Assembly: GCA_052078155.1 (NCBI GenBank)
Contig: JBQJBP010000003.1
Span: 186,001 to 250,000 of the forward strand
Length of the DNA stretch: 64,000 bases
Direction: 5' to 3'
Origin: CAXBMB01 sp052078155
GTDB taxonomy: Bacteria > Pseudomonadota > Alphaproteobacteria > Kiloniellales > DSM-21159
Within the stretch, counting starts at the first letter, position 1, and every line of letters begins with the position of its first letter. Below, one piece after another: positions 1-8,859 of this stretch. A program made the position numbers and the translations under genes. The notes beneath the pieces were generated by a model. It saw only the letters and a list, made by a program, of their open reading frames with translations, ran no database searches and was not told the origin of the DNA.

Positions 1-19
1 ATCTGAGGGGGATTCAACC

Positions 20-1219
20 ATGACGCAGGAGCCGCGCTTTTCTGACCTTGTGGACCGCATGTCCGGAGACAAATCCGATGCCTGGGACATTCATTTTCAG
101 GCCATGGCCCGCAAAGACAGAGGCGAGAAAACCCTGGCGCTGACCGTCGGCGATACCGATTACGCCTCCCCTTCTTGCGCCATTGATGCCGCCGTTGCAG
201 CTCTCCACGACGGGCAGACAAGGTACACCGATATTCTGGGGGAACCAGCCACCCGCGCCGCTCTGGCCCGCTGGTATGAAAAGAAAAGCGGCCTGCCGAC
301 TAAAGCTGAGCAGGTGGTGCTGACCTTCGGCGCCCAAAACGCGGTTTTTAACAGTTTGCTCTGTCTGGCCGGAACCGGGGACGAAGTTCTTGTGCCGGAA
401 CCTCTCTATGTCACCTATCCCGGCGTCGCCGCGGCCTGTGGTGCGATCGCGGTAGCGACCCCCAGTTCTGCAGAAAAGAACTTTCATCTGGATCTGGATG
501 CCCTGGAAGCAGCGGTCACGCCGCGCAGTCGGGTGATCCTGATTGCCTCCCCCTCTAATCCCGGTGGCGCTGTGATGAGCTACGAGGAATGGTCGCGGGT
601 GGGGGAAATCGCTGAAAAGCACAATCTGTGGGTTGTGGCTGATGAGGTTTACTGCGGACTGGTGTTTGACGGACGCCATGTGTCTGCCGCTGAAATTCCC
701 AGTTTGCGAAACCGCTCAGTGGTGCTGGGCTCTCTGTCCAAGTCCCATGCCATGGCCGGTTGGCGTCTGGGCTGGATCATCTGCCCACCCAACAGCAGCC
801 TGCCCGTAGCCCTTTTCAAACTGATGCTGGCCAACACCAATGGTCAGGCAGGCTTCCTGCAGGCCGGTCTGATTGCCGCCTTGGAAGAGGAGCCGGACGC
901 TCTGCCGGGCATGGTTGAGAGTTATCGCAACCGACGGGATCGACTGGCACAAAAACTGGCGCAAGCCCCCAACATCATCTGCCGGAAACCGGAAGGGGGC
1001 ATGTTTCTCCTGCTTGATGTCCGCCAAACGGGTCTCAGCCCTTACAGTTTTGCCGAACGCTTGCTGAACGAAACCGGGGTGGGTTTGTTGCCTGCCGATG
1101 GATTCGGGGCCTGCACTGCCGGGCATCTGCGGCTCAATCTGGGGGTGCCAGATGAGGTCATTGATGAGGCCGGGCAGCTGATCCTGGAGTTTGCCCAGGC
1201 TCTGGCAGCAATCAGCTAA
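20..1219 (+). CDS. Pyridoxal-phosphate aminotransferase, class I/II
   Basis: A 399-residue fold-type I aminotransferase, cytosolic. It should transfer an amino group between an amino acid and a 2-oxo acid; the exact substrate cannot be read from the sequence. The PLP-binding lysine is visible as K241 in SLSKSHAMAGWRLGW, with the SPSNPGG loop and VADEVYCGLVF (PLP-contacting Asp and Tyr) upstream and the conserved arginine in LRLNLG near the end. The ATG follows GAGGGGG at a good distance. It stands alone at the window edge; a B12 riboswitch for the next genes begins about 90 bp downstream. It could be an aspartate-, alanine- or aromatic-type enzyme. Confidence 0.9.
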   Translation: MTQEPRFSDLVDRMSGDKSDAWDIHFQAMARKDRGEKTLALTVGDTDYASPSCAIDAAVAALHDGQTRYTDILGEPATRAALARWYEKKSGLPTKAEQVVLTFGAQNAVFNSLLCLAGTGDEVLVPEPLYVTYPGVAAACGAIAVATPSSAEKNFHLDLDALEAAVTPRSRVILIASPSNPGGAVMSYEEWSRVGEIAEKHNLWVVADEVYCGLVFDGRHVSAAEIPSLRNRSVVLGSLSKSHAMAGWRLGWIICPPNSSLPVALFKLMLANTNGQAGFLQAGLIAALEEEPDALPGMVESYRNRRDRLAQKLAQAPNIICRKPEGGMFLLLDVRQTGLSPYSFAERLLNETGVGLLPADGFGACTAGHLRLNLGVPDEVIDEAGQLILEFAQALAAIS

Positions 1220-1311
1220 CCCCCCGCCACATCTTTTTTGTCTTTGCTCAACAACTTGCCGCTTGAAAGCCCGGTTCCAAAGCGCGTAGTGTTGTTGGGC
1301 TTGGACCCCAA

Positions 1312-1507
1312 GCAATTGGCCCCCCTTTCAAGGGTTCGAACTCTGGGGGTTAATAGGGAATACGGAAGGGTCTACCCATCAGGGGATCTTTAGCCGTAGC
1401 TGCGCCCGCAACTGTAAACGGGGAATCCTGTGTGTGAAGCCACTGGCCAAGAGGCTGGGAAGGCAACACAGGGTGAAGATCCGACAGCCAGGAAACCTAC
1501 CAATTAC
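1312..1507 (+). promoter_or_regulatory. Cobalamin (B12) riboswitch upstream of cbtB
   Basis: The conserved core elements of the AdoCbl riboswitch occur in order: AATAGGGAA, GCGCCCGCAACTGTAA, GCCACTGG, GGGAAGG and the B12 box GACAGCCAGGAAACCTACC. AATTGG (1314-1319) can pair with CCAATT (1500-1505) as the closing P1 helix. The cbtB start codon lies 50 nt downstream, which suits control of translation or of early termination when cobalamin is plentiful. cbtAB genes are a known target of this riboswitch class. Confidence 0.95.
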
Positions 1508-1557
1508 CATCAATTTTGCCCAAACCGACGGGCGTCTTCGGTTATGGAGTACCTAAA

Positions 1558-1740
1558 ATGAACCTGTCTGCAACGACTACCAACACCGCAACACAGTCTC
1601 GCAGCTCCGCTGTTCTGGCAGCTTCCGTTGCCCTGTTGTTCGGCGTTTTCATGATTTACGGGATCGGCTTTGCCCAATCTCAGGAAGTTCACAACGCCGC
1701 GCACGACACGCGCCACGCCAACGCTTTCCCCTGCCACTAA
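1558..1740 (+). CDS. cbtB: CbtB-type cobalt transporter subunit
   Basis: A 60-residue inner-membrane protein with one transmembrane segment (about residues 17-39) and a His-rich tail, HNAAHDTRHANAFPCH, likely to bind metal. This is the CbtB pattern, the small subunit of a predicted cobalt transporter paired with CbtA. The ATG at 1558 is chosen because the preceding in-frame codons belong to the riboswitch region and GGAG lies just upstream. Expression should fall when cobalamin is plentiful. The partner cbtA starts 378 nt later, an unusually long gap caused by an inserted repeat. Confidence 0.88.
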   Translation: MNLSATTTNTATQSRSSAVLAASVALLFGVFMIYGIGFAQSQEVHNAAHDTRHANAFPCH

Positions 1741-1897
1741 GGCCCGGTTCAGCGGGAGCTTTCCCGCTTTCCCTCGTTTAAGTGAAGTAAGAAGGCTGCC
1801 CCCCACGGCCGGAGGGCTGGCCTTTTGCTGTTTCCTGCGCCAGAGGCTGATGGATCGGGATCTCTGATCCTGCTCTTGGCTAGGGGCAGCATCCTCA

Positions 1898-2033
1898 AGA
1901 GTCAAATCGGTTTAAGTGGACTCACTACGTGATAACACTTCAATCGTGAATTTGCCTCTTTTCAACGTTTTAGAGGATGATTCACGGTTTAGGTACAAGC
2001 GCAAAGCGCTTCTAACTAAACCGATCATGCTCT
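1898..2033 (+). repeat. Dispersed 135 bp hairpin repeat, copy 1
   Basis: A full copy of the family found at seven places in the window. The left end AGAGTCAAATCGGTTTA and the right end (read inverted) AGAGCATGATCGGTTTAG form imperfect terminal inverted repeats. Inside are the TCAC-TAC-GTGA hairpin, a CGTGAA...TTCACG stem enclosing CCTCT/AGAGG, and AAGCGC-AAA-GCGCTT. It lies between cbtB and cbtA, and fills much of a 378 bp gap. Confidence 0.9.
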
Positions 2034-2118
2034 AGGGCACTGAAACGCCAAAGGCTGTTGGCCAGATTCACAAAAAGCGAGCACCCGGTGTCGGCAGAAT
2101 TTCTGCAGCGAGACTGAT

Positions 2119-2895
2119 ATGTTTAAACGATTGTTTTCGACCATCCTGGCCGCCGGCATTGCCGCGGGCCTGCTGATTTCAGTGGTTCAGGAGTTCACCA
2201 CCACCCCCCTTATTCTGCACGCCGAAACCTATGAAAACGGATCGGCAGAAACGGCAGGTTTCTGGAATGAGAAACTGCTGAACAAAGCCGCCGTCCTCGG
2301 TTCACCCCTTGGTTATGACGACGGCCAGGCCCGCTTCTATCTGGTTCACGGCGATGAAACCCATGAAGACGGGGAAGAAGCCTGGGGTCCGGAAGACGGC
2401 CTGGAACGCAGCCTCTATTCAGCGCTTTCCAACGTCATCACCGGTGTTGGTTTTGCCGCCATTCTTGTGGCCTGCTTCGTCTTTTCCAATGAGAAGCTGA
2501 CGGCCCGCCGGGGAGTAATCTGGGGTCTGGCAGGCTTTGCCGTTGTCACCCTGGCACCGGTTTTGGGCCTGCCACCTGAAGTTCCTGGCAGTTTTGCCGC
2601 CGATCTGGCCGATCGCCAGGTCTGGTGGATCGGCACCTCCGTTGCAACGGCCCTGGCCCTTTGGCTCATGGTCTTTGGCAAGAAGGCGCCGTTACAGATT
2701 CTGGGCCTGTTGCTGCTGATCGCCCCTCACGTTATCGGCGCACCGCAGCCGGAAGATATGGGCGGCAACCCGCCCCCGGAACTGGCTGCCCATTTCGCTT
2801 CAGCTACCATCGTGGTTTCGGCGATTTTCTGGGTCCTGCTGGGCGGCATCGCCGGCTACCTCTGGCAACGGTCTGACGAAACGGAGGCCGCCTGA
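2119..2895 (+). CDS. cbtA: CbtA-type cobalt transporter subunit
   Basis: A 258-residue inner-membrane protein with about five hydrophobic segments. The first (residues 5-25) is followed by a periplasmic acidic and His-containing stretch (HGDETHEDGEEAWGPEDGLERSL), then segments near 107-125, 135-155, 170-190 and 225-250. Late motifs include HVIGAPQPE and ELAAHFASA. This is the CbtA family, predicted to import cobalt with CbtB for B12 synthesis. It is probably cotranscribed with cbtB from the riboswitch leader, although a repeat copy separates them. A strong terminator follows. Confidence 0.88.
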   Translation: MFKRLFSTILAAGIAAGLLISVVQEFTTTPLILHAETYENGSAETAGFWNEKLLNKAAVLGSPLGYDDGQARFYLVHGDETHEDGEEAWGPEDGLERSLYSALSNVITGVGFAAILVACFVFSNEKLTARRGVIWGLAGFAVVTLAPVLGLPPEVPGSFAADLADRQVWWIGTSVATALALWLMVFGKKAPLQILGLLLLIAPHVIGAPQPEDMGGNPPPELAAHFASATIVVSAIFWVLLGGIAGYLWQRSDETEAA

Positions 2896-2938
2896 TCGGC
2901 GACACCATCGGTGTAACAACCCTCTGCCCCAAGAAAAG

Positions 2939-2976
2939 AAAGCGAGCCCGGTCTATTGCCAGGCTCGCTTTTTTTG
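2939..2976 (+). terminator. Rho-independent terminator after cbtA
   Basis: The stem AGCGAGCC (2941-2948) pairs with GGCTCGCT (2962-2969), followed by a run of seven or more T. It closes the cbtB-cbtA unit. Confidence 0.9.
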
Positions 2977-3039
2977 TGCTCAGACAGGCGCATTTACCTG
3001 TGTCTGGATGCTCTAACACATTGAAACGAGGCTTATTCA

Positions 3040-3078
3040 CGTCTTGTTTGAAACCAACTCGTGATTCCAAACAAGACG
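3040..3078. repeat. 11 bp perfect inverted repeat
   Basis: CGTCTTGTTTG (3040-3050) is repeated inverted as CAAACAAGACG (3068-3078) around a 17 nt loop. It lies between the cbtA terminator and the end of the convergent MATE gene. No T-run follows on either strand, so it is not a classical terminator. It could stabilise the 3' end of the MATE transcript. Confidence 0.6.
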
Positions 3079-3086
3079 ATAAGACT

Positions 3087-4487
3087 CTAGACGGACAGCA
3101 CAGCTTTTTCCTGGAACAGCCCCCAGGGATGCCCCTGCTGTCGGGCGCGCAAGACCAACACCGCCAGGGTGAGCAGCAACATCAGCACCTCGGCGACAAT
3201 CCCGCCATACCAGATCCCCGGCTCCCCGAACCAGAAGGGCAGCAAAAAGGTCAGCGGCAAAGCAAAGACGTAGGTTCGCGACAATCCCAGGATGGCCGCC
3301 CGCCCTGCATCGCCGATGGCCTGGAAGTAGCTGCTGATCATCATCAGGGGACCAAAGACAAACAACAGCAAGGTGACCAGAGGCAGAATGCGGGCCAGTT
3401 CCTGAATGATGGCCGGGTCCTCAACAAAGAGCCGCCCAATGGCAAACCGGCTGAGGTAAAAACCCGTCTGCACCAGTAGGCAGTAGACAATGGCCACAAT
3501 CAGAGCCAGAACCAGGCTCCGGTCAGACCGTGCCCAGATCTTTGCTCCGTAGTTGTTTCCGACAATGGTTTGAAAGGCCAGGCTGAGCCCCAGCAAAGGC
3601 AGGAAAGAGAAGGTCATCAACCGGGTGACAATGCCAAAGGCCCCGGCAATGGGCTCATAGTTGTCGCCCGCCCAAAGCTGCAGGCAATAGAGCGTGAGGC
3701 CTGAAGACAAGGCAATGCCCAGATACCCCAGGCTGGACGGTGCCCCCAAGGCCAGAAGGTCCCGCCAGTTCCGGCCATTGTACCCAAGGGACAAAGGCAG
3801 GTGTTGCACGCCCTCACGGCCTGCCCAGCGCAGTACAGCAATGGCAAGGATGGAACAGGCCTGGGCCAGGATCGTCCCGTAGGCCGACCCGGCAACACCC
3901 CACTCGAGCAGCACAATAAGGACGTAGTTGAACACCACGTTCAGCAAAGAAGATCCGATGCTGATGGCGGCCATGGCGCTCAACAGCCCCTCGCACCGCA
4001 GGGCATCCACGTTGATTGCCAGCACAAACACCAGGGGTGAAAAGAAAATCAGCAAAGAGATGTAGGTGTAACCCAGGTCAGCCAGATGCTGGGACCCGTT
4101 CGCCACCTGCAAAGTCAGCTGCTCCCCACCGATCAGAAAGATGCCGATCAACAGGGCGCAGACCAGCAGAGATAACAGCAAGGCCTGGCCATAAACAGCC
4201 TGCCCTTCCTTGCGGGTACTGCCGCCCAGAAGTCGCGCATAAAGACTGGAAAAGCCGCTGGAGACCAGCGTCGAAAGGGCCACCAGCAACATGTACAGTG
4301 GAAACATGAGAGTGACAGCCACCAGGGCGTCATCACCCACAAAGACGCCCAGAAAGTAGGCGTCTACCAGCGTAAACAAGCCATTGACCGTCATCACCAA
4401 AATGATGGGTGCGGCCGTTTTGGCAAACAGCAGGGACAGAGATCCCTGCAAAAAAACATTTTGCTCCTGCTCGTTGGAAAGAGACAC
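3087..4487 (-). CDS. MATE family multidrug/cation efflux transporter
   Basis: A 466-residue inner-membrane protein with about 12 hydrophobic helices arranged as two similar halves, as in MATE (NorM/DinF-like) antiporters that export organic cations using Na+ or H+. Typical features are the N-terminal helix TAAPIILVMTVNGLFTLVDAYFLG and the second-half start PIAGAFGIVTRLMTFSFLPLLGLS with QTIVGNNYGAK. The start is GTG at 4487, preceded by AGGAGAATTGACTC, a good ribosome site. It is a single gene convergent with cbtA, and its substrate cannot be inferred. Confidence 0.9.
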   Translation of the reverse strand: MSLSNEQEQNVFLQGSLSLLFAKTAAPIILVMTVNGLFTLVDAYFLGVFVGDDALVAVTLMFPLYMLLVALSTLVSSGFSSLYARLLGGSTRKEGQAVYGQALLLSLLVCALLIGIFLIGGEQLTLQVANGSQHLADLGYTYISLLIFFSPLVFVLAINVDALRCEGLLSAMAAISIGSSLLNVVFNYVLIVLLEWGVAGSAYGTILAQACSILAIAVLRWAGREGVQHLPLSLGYNGRNWRDLLALGAPSSLGYLGIALSSGLTLYCLQLWAGDNYEPIAGAFGIVTRLMTFSFLPLLGLSLAFQTIVGNNYGAKIWARSDRSLVLALIVAIVYCLLVQTGFYLSRFAIGRLFVEDPAIIQELARILPLVTLLLFVFGPLMMISSYFQAIGDAGRAAILGLSRTYVFALPLTFLLPFWFGEPGIWYGGIVAEVLMLLLTLAVLVLRARQQGHPWGLFQEKAVLSV

Positions 4488-4760
4488 GAGTCAATTCTCC
4501 TGCTTGGCTGGTCACCCACAACCCAAGATCTATCGCTTCGCATGAAAGCGCGGCACAGTTTCCTTGCGTACAGCATCCAGACGAATGCACAAAGCGCATG
4601 AAACGCAAAGCGCGTCCAAGGACAGCACTCATGCTCTAGCGCTGCCGGACCGATCAGGTCCAGCAGGGATTTGATGGATTGGGATGACAGCTGACATGAG
4701 GTGTCAGTGGGGCCGAATCCAACCAGCCCAACTGACAGTGCTCACAATAAAATGGGGTGC

Positions 4761-5219
4761 TTAGCGCGTAAGGCTGAGATGGGGCTGACCATTGGAAGTT
4801 CGTTCCAACGTCTTGCCATCCCGTCCCAGGGTGCAGGACACCCTCTGACGGTAACAAGAAAAGCTGTCGAAGCTCACCACATCCACCGGGGCATCAAAGT
4901 GCAATGTCACCCGCTGGCTGTTTTGCGGTGGTTCCTCTTCGGCTTTCAGAACTTCCGCTTCAAATGGCTGTCCCAGATAAACACCGGAAACACGCTGGCC
5001 TTCCGCCAGAAGCCAGGTAGGAGTCTGGTCAGGCAACAGATCCTTTTGCGCCAGGGCGCGCAGGGTATTCCAGTTGCGATAGCCCTTTTGCCGGGCAAGC
5101 TGTTCCAAAGCCTGTCCGTGGCTGATGGGACTTCCGGCACCAGCCAGATCCTGCCGCAGGGTCTTTGCCTGCTGCTTCAGGTCTTCAAGGGAGAGTTTGA
5201 GTGATGATCCAGTCATCAT
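4761..5219 (-). CDS. Glyoxalase-superfamily-related small protein
   Basis: A 152-residue soluble protein. The N-terminal half has the pattern LKQQAKTLRQDL...ISHGQALEQLARQKGYRNWNTL, which matches the domain annotated as glyoxalase-related (Glyoxalase_8-like) in alphaproteobacteria. The C-terminal half is rich in beta strands (VSGVYLGQPFEAEVL, RVTLHFDAPVDVVSFDSFSCYRQRV) and gives no clear catalytic motif. ATG codons at 5219 and 5216 are both possible. It stands alone, so the family call rests on the N-terminal motif, and an enzymatic function is not established. Confidence 0.7.
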   Translation of the reverse strand: MMTGSSLKLSLEDLKQQAKTLRQDLAGAGSPISHGQALEQLARQKGYRNWNTLRALAQKDLLPDQTPTWLLAEGQRVSGVYLGQPFEAEVLKAEEEPPQNSQRVTLHFDAPVDVVSFDSFSCYRQRVSCTLGRDGKTLERTSNGQPHLSLTR

Positions 5220-5412
5220 ATACCTCGTTCAGTCTATGATGCGGAGTAACGTGGGGCTCGCATTGCCACCGAACCGCATAGAGCTGACGTCGGTAGAGCT
5301 ATAATCAAAGGCTTCGCCATGGCAGCAGCCAGCGAGCAGCAGGGGCCTTTGTCCCGTGCGCGCTTATATAGGGCCGTCCCTGGAGCTTGTCAATTGGCAG
5401 GTTGGGGGAAGA

Positions 5413-8400
5413 TCACAATCCCAGGAAAGTCTCGCTGACCGTGTCCCACTGATAGCTGGCAATGGCACCGCCTGCCCCGACTTCCACCGTTTCGATGTCG
5501 CCGTAAGCAAAGGAAATGGTGCCGTCCGTTGCGCTGCCAGCGTCGTCGCCGTCATCAATGGTCAGGGTCACAATGCTGCCGACCGTGTCGTAGTTGACGG
5601 AGACTTCACCAATCAGAACCTCATCATAGAGGGTGTCGTTGTATCCGAAGAAGAAGACCAAAGTGTCATCCCCGGAACTGTCACTGATGAAATCCGTGTC
5701 ATCCCCCCGGCCAAAGAAGTAGAGGTCGTCGCCGCTGCCGCCGGCCAGGGTATCGTTGCCAGCCCCGCCAAAGATGTTGTCCCTGCCATTGCCAGCATCG
5801 ACACTGTCGTTGCCATCATCGGCAAAAATGGTGTCGCGTCCGCCATCTCCCTGCAGCGTATCGTTGCCGTCACCGCCGTAAAGCTTGTCCTGTTGGCTGC
5901 CGCCGATCAGCAGATCCGTTCCGTCTCCGCCATAAAGCAGGTCCCGGTCAGCGCCGCCATTGATGGTGTCATTGCCGTTGCCGAACAGGGAAACCGTGTC
6001 GTCGCCGTCTCCCCCGATGACATTGAGCGAGGTATCTCCCCCGTTTACCTGGTCCCCGAACAGGAGATCAGCACCAGCGCCAAGATTTACAGCTTCGAAT
6101 CCGCCGTTGGCTTCAACACCGCCGCCGAACATCGCACCATCCATCAAAATGGTGTCATCGCCTGCCCAGGCCATCAGCATATCACCAGTGCCCGTGCCGC
6201 CCCGGATCACCGTATCAGCGCTGTCCCAGTAAAGCGTATCGTCGCCCCCTCCGCCGTACTGAATGTCCACCCCCAGGCTGCCGTTGATCACATCATTTCC
6301 GGCACCGCCCATGAGAGTGTCATTGCCCAGATATCCCTGCAACGTGTCGTCATTGTCCCCGCCGGTCAGAGAGTCGTTTCCGGAGCCGCCATAGAGGGCC
6401 TGACTGCCAGCTCCGCCGATCAAGGTATCGTCGCCACGCTGACCGTGGACTGTGATCTTGCCATCCCCGCTGGCAGTGATCTTGTCGTTACCGTCCGTCA
6501 CCTCTTCCTTGTAGGAACTGAAGGTGTCATCCCCGAAGATCTCAGCAATGCTGCTGCCACTGGACTGGGTGAGTGTGATGGTATCGTTTCCCGCGCCCCC
6601 GGCCTGCGCGAAGTAGTTGTCAACTTCAACCACCCCCAACAGCACGTCGTCTCCCGTACCGCCGAACATATGGATTTCGTCACCGCCGCCGATGGTATCG
6701 ATCAGCAGGTCATTGTCCGCATCGCCGTAGAGGGAGTTTTCTCCGGCCTCCCCATAGAGCGTGTCATTGCCGCCATCGCCGGAGAGCTTATCAACACCCG
6801 CACCGCTGTAGAGCTTGTCAGCATCAGCCCCGCCGCCCAGGGTATCGTTGCCTGCCTGCCCATGCAGCGTGTCGGATCCGGCACCGCCAGCCAGGGAATC
6901 ATCACCCTCCCCATCCGGCAGGGGCACCACGCCGATTTGCTGGCCCATAAACTCGAAGACCTGGTCAACCTGACTGCCGTTCAGAGCCGTGTTCCAGGAA
7001 ATCGCTTCACTGATCGACCCGTCGAAGGAGATGTCACCGGCCGAGTTTGCATTGCTTTCATCGGGCAGGCGCGAGGCACCGTTGTTGTCGCCCAGACCGG
7101 CCCCGCCGCTGTGGGAGGTGATGGCGGCCACGGTATCCAGCTGATCCACCTGGACACCGTTTACATAGCCTGTCCAGGTTTGCTCCGAGGCAGTGGCGGA
7201 GGTGGCATCGTGAACCATGACCACCCGATAGGTGGAATCAGCTGAGACCACCCCCAGGTTCAGCACCTTGTACTTGTGCCCCGATGCCCAGCCCGAAGTG
7301 TTCCAGACCATGGCATAGAGGGTGGGCTGGTTCCCATTGTCCGGGTCAGCGGTGATCAGCAGATTGTAGCCTTTTGTTCCGCCACCCTGCTCGTAGATCA
7401 TCTGCGTGCCGGAGACACCACTGCCTGTCTGGAAAGCAAAGGCAAAGGACTTCTGATCAAAGGTTGCCAGGTTCAGATCGGCACTGTTGGGCGGAGTCAG
7501 GCGGCCGGTTGTGCCACTGAAATCCACCCCTGGGGTGCTGTTGACGGAACTGTTGTCCAGAACAGGCGCTGTGCCACTGTTACTGGCATCGGCCCCGTTC
7601 CCGCTGGCATCGGACCATAGAGTGATGGAAGAGCCGTTCCCGGGATTGTCCAGTTCATTGCCATCGCCATCAATATCCTGAGCCCGGTAGTGGAAGACGT
7701 CCGGGGTCAGCGGCAGGCCTGTTTCTGTAGCGCTGGAGCCATCCTGACGGTCGCCGAAGAGCAGATCATCTCCGATTCCGCCTTGAACAGTATCATGGCC
7801 AAAATCACCGGCAGCGGTATCGTTGCCATCCTCCCCCTGGACCAGATCGTCATCCTGTCCCCCGCGAAGGGTGTCGTTACCGTCATCGCCTTCCAGTGTG
7901 TCGTTGCCCGTGCTGCCGCTGAGCATGTCATCGGAACCGATGGTGAACTCATCAGGGTCTGACGCCCCGGAATCTCCGAACAGATGATCATTGCCGGAGC
8001 CGCCATAAAGCTGATCGGCCCCCAGGCCGCCGTAGATCGTATCGCCTGCACCCTGGCCGAAAACGGTATCGTCTCCCCCTTCGGCATCAATCAGATCAGC
8101 CGCACCAAGTCCATCGGCATCCTGGTTAGACACCAGATAGACTTCATCAATCAAAGCGCCTTTGCCGTCTTTGGTCGGGTCGCCGGTGGAGAGAAATTCA
8201 ATACGGGTGCTGCTGCCAGTGGCCGTGAAGGTAACACTGTAAGCCTGATAGACTTCCGCCCCCTTGGAGCCTTCTTCTGCAATGGACTCATAGACCACAT
8301 CGTCGATTTCAACATCGAAACCGGTGTGCTTGTCTTTGGTGTTCTCATGGGGGGCGTAGAGGAAAGTCAGGGTGTAACTTTCCCCGGCGGTCGTTGTGAC

Positions 8401-8859
8401 ATCCTGATAGATGTTCAGCGCGGTCGGATTCTTCCCTTCAGAATCTTCGCTTAACTCAACGGCATCTCCCCCGTCGTAGCCATCACCGCCCGCGACTTCG
8501 ATGGCAGCGGAATCACTTGACCATCCGGCATAGGCCGCCGGGCTGTCGAAGAAGGTAGAGCCTGTGATGGTATCGGAATCAAATATGGAAGCGATCAGAG
8601 CCTGATTGTCGCCGAGGATACGATCTCCGTCTGCCCCGCCGAACAGGGTATCACTGCCAACGCCGCCGTAGATCTTGTCTGCGCCGGCACCGCCAGCCAC
8701 GCTGTCGTCACCAGAACCGGCAATGATGTGATCCGCACCGCCAGAACCGGAAATCTGATCATTCCCGCCTTCGGCCATGACGATATCGCTGGCCCCCGCA
8801 CCGGCTAAGGTGTCGTTGCCTGTCGTGCCGTCGACGATGCCATCAAAAACCGTAGGCAT
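5413..8859 (-). CDS. Large RTX calcium-binding secreted protein with DUF642-like and LamG-like domains
   Basis: A 1148-residue acidic protein dominated by glycine-rich nonapeptides of the form GGxGxDxLx, which bind Ca2+ as parallel beta rolls. RTX blocks occupy roughly residues 10-95, 250-375, 645-720 and 800-1060. Between them, residues 105-245 resemble a DUF642-type carbohydrate-binding domain, and 385-640 resemble a LamG/concanavalin-like lectin fold (FHYRAQDIDGDG, VNGVQVDQL, ISFDGSISEAISWN). There is no N-terminal signal peptide. RTX proteins are typically exported by type I secretion through a C-terminal signal, but no exporter genes are in this window. AAGGGG precedes the ATG. It is probably a surface adhesin or matrix protein. 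Confidence 0.88.
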   Translation of the reverse strand: MPTVFDGIVDGTTGNDTLAGAGASDIVMAEGGNDQISGSGGADHIIAGSGDDSVAGGAGADKIYGGVGSDTLFGGADGDRILGDNQALIASIFDSDTITGSTFFDSPAAYAGWSSDSAAIEVAGGDGYDGGDAVELSEDSEGKNPTALNIYQDVTTTAGESYTLTFLYAPHENTKDKHTGFDVEIDDVVYESIAEEGSKGAEVYQAYSVTFTATGSSTRIEFLSTGDPTKDGKGALIDEVYLVSNQDADGLGAADLIDAEGGDDTVFGQGAGDTIYGGLGADQLYGGSGNDHLFGDSGASDPDEFTIGSDDMLSGSTGNDTLEGDDGNDTLRGGQDDDLVQGEDGNDTAAGDFGHDTVQGGIGDDLLFGDRQDGSSATETGLPLTPDVFHYRAQDIDGDGNELDNPGNGSSITLWSDASGNGADASNSGTAPVLDNSSVNSTPGVDFSGTTGRLTPPNSADLNLATFDQKSFAFAFQTGSGVSGTQMIYEQGGGTKGYNLLITADPDNGNQPTLYAMVWNTSGWASGHKYKVLNLGVVSADSTYRVVMVHDATSATASEQTWTGYVNGVQVDQLDTVAAITSHSGGAGLGDNNGASRLPDESNANSAGDISFDGSISEAISWNTALNGSQVDQVFEFMGQQIGVVPLPDGEGDDSLAGGAGSDTLHGQAGNDTLGGGADADKLYSGAGVDKLSGDGGNDTLYGEAGENSLYGDADNDLLIDTIGGGDEIHMFGGTGDDVLLGVVEVDNYFAQAGGAGNDTITLTQSSGSSIAEIFGDDTFSSYKEEVTDGNDKITASGDGKITVHGQRGDDTLIGGAGSQALYGGSGNDSLTGGDNDDTLQGYLGNDTLMGGAGNDVINGSLGVDIQYGGGGDDTLYWDSADTVIRGGTGTGDMLMAWAGDDTILMDGAMFGGGVEANGGFEAVNLGAGADLLFGDQVNGGDTSLNVIGGDGDDTVSLFGNGNDTINGGADRDLLYGGDGTDLLIGGSQQDKLYGGDGNDTLQGDGGRDTIFADDGNDSVDAGNGRDNIFGGAGNDTLAGGSGDDLYFFGRGDDTDFISDSSGDDTLVFFFGYNDTLYDEVLIGEVSVNYDTVGSIVTLTIDDGDDAGSATDGTISFAYGDIETVEVGAGGAIASYQWDTVSETFLGL

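Noticed and set aside
1331..1345. GGTTCGAACTC as a tRNA T-loop
   Set aside because: No acceptor stem, anticodon arm or D-arm surrounds it; it falls within the riboswitch leader.
4560..4637. Another copy of the dispersed repeat upstream of the MATE gene
   Set aside because: GCAAAGCGC words and CATGCTCT near 4628 resemble the right end, but the rest does not align, so it was not counted.
5356..7245. A 629-residue open frame antisense to the RTX gene
   Set aside because: Its repeated IPAxxV pattern is the mirror of the GGxGxD codons; the RTX frame has clear Ca2+ repeats, domains and a ribosome site.
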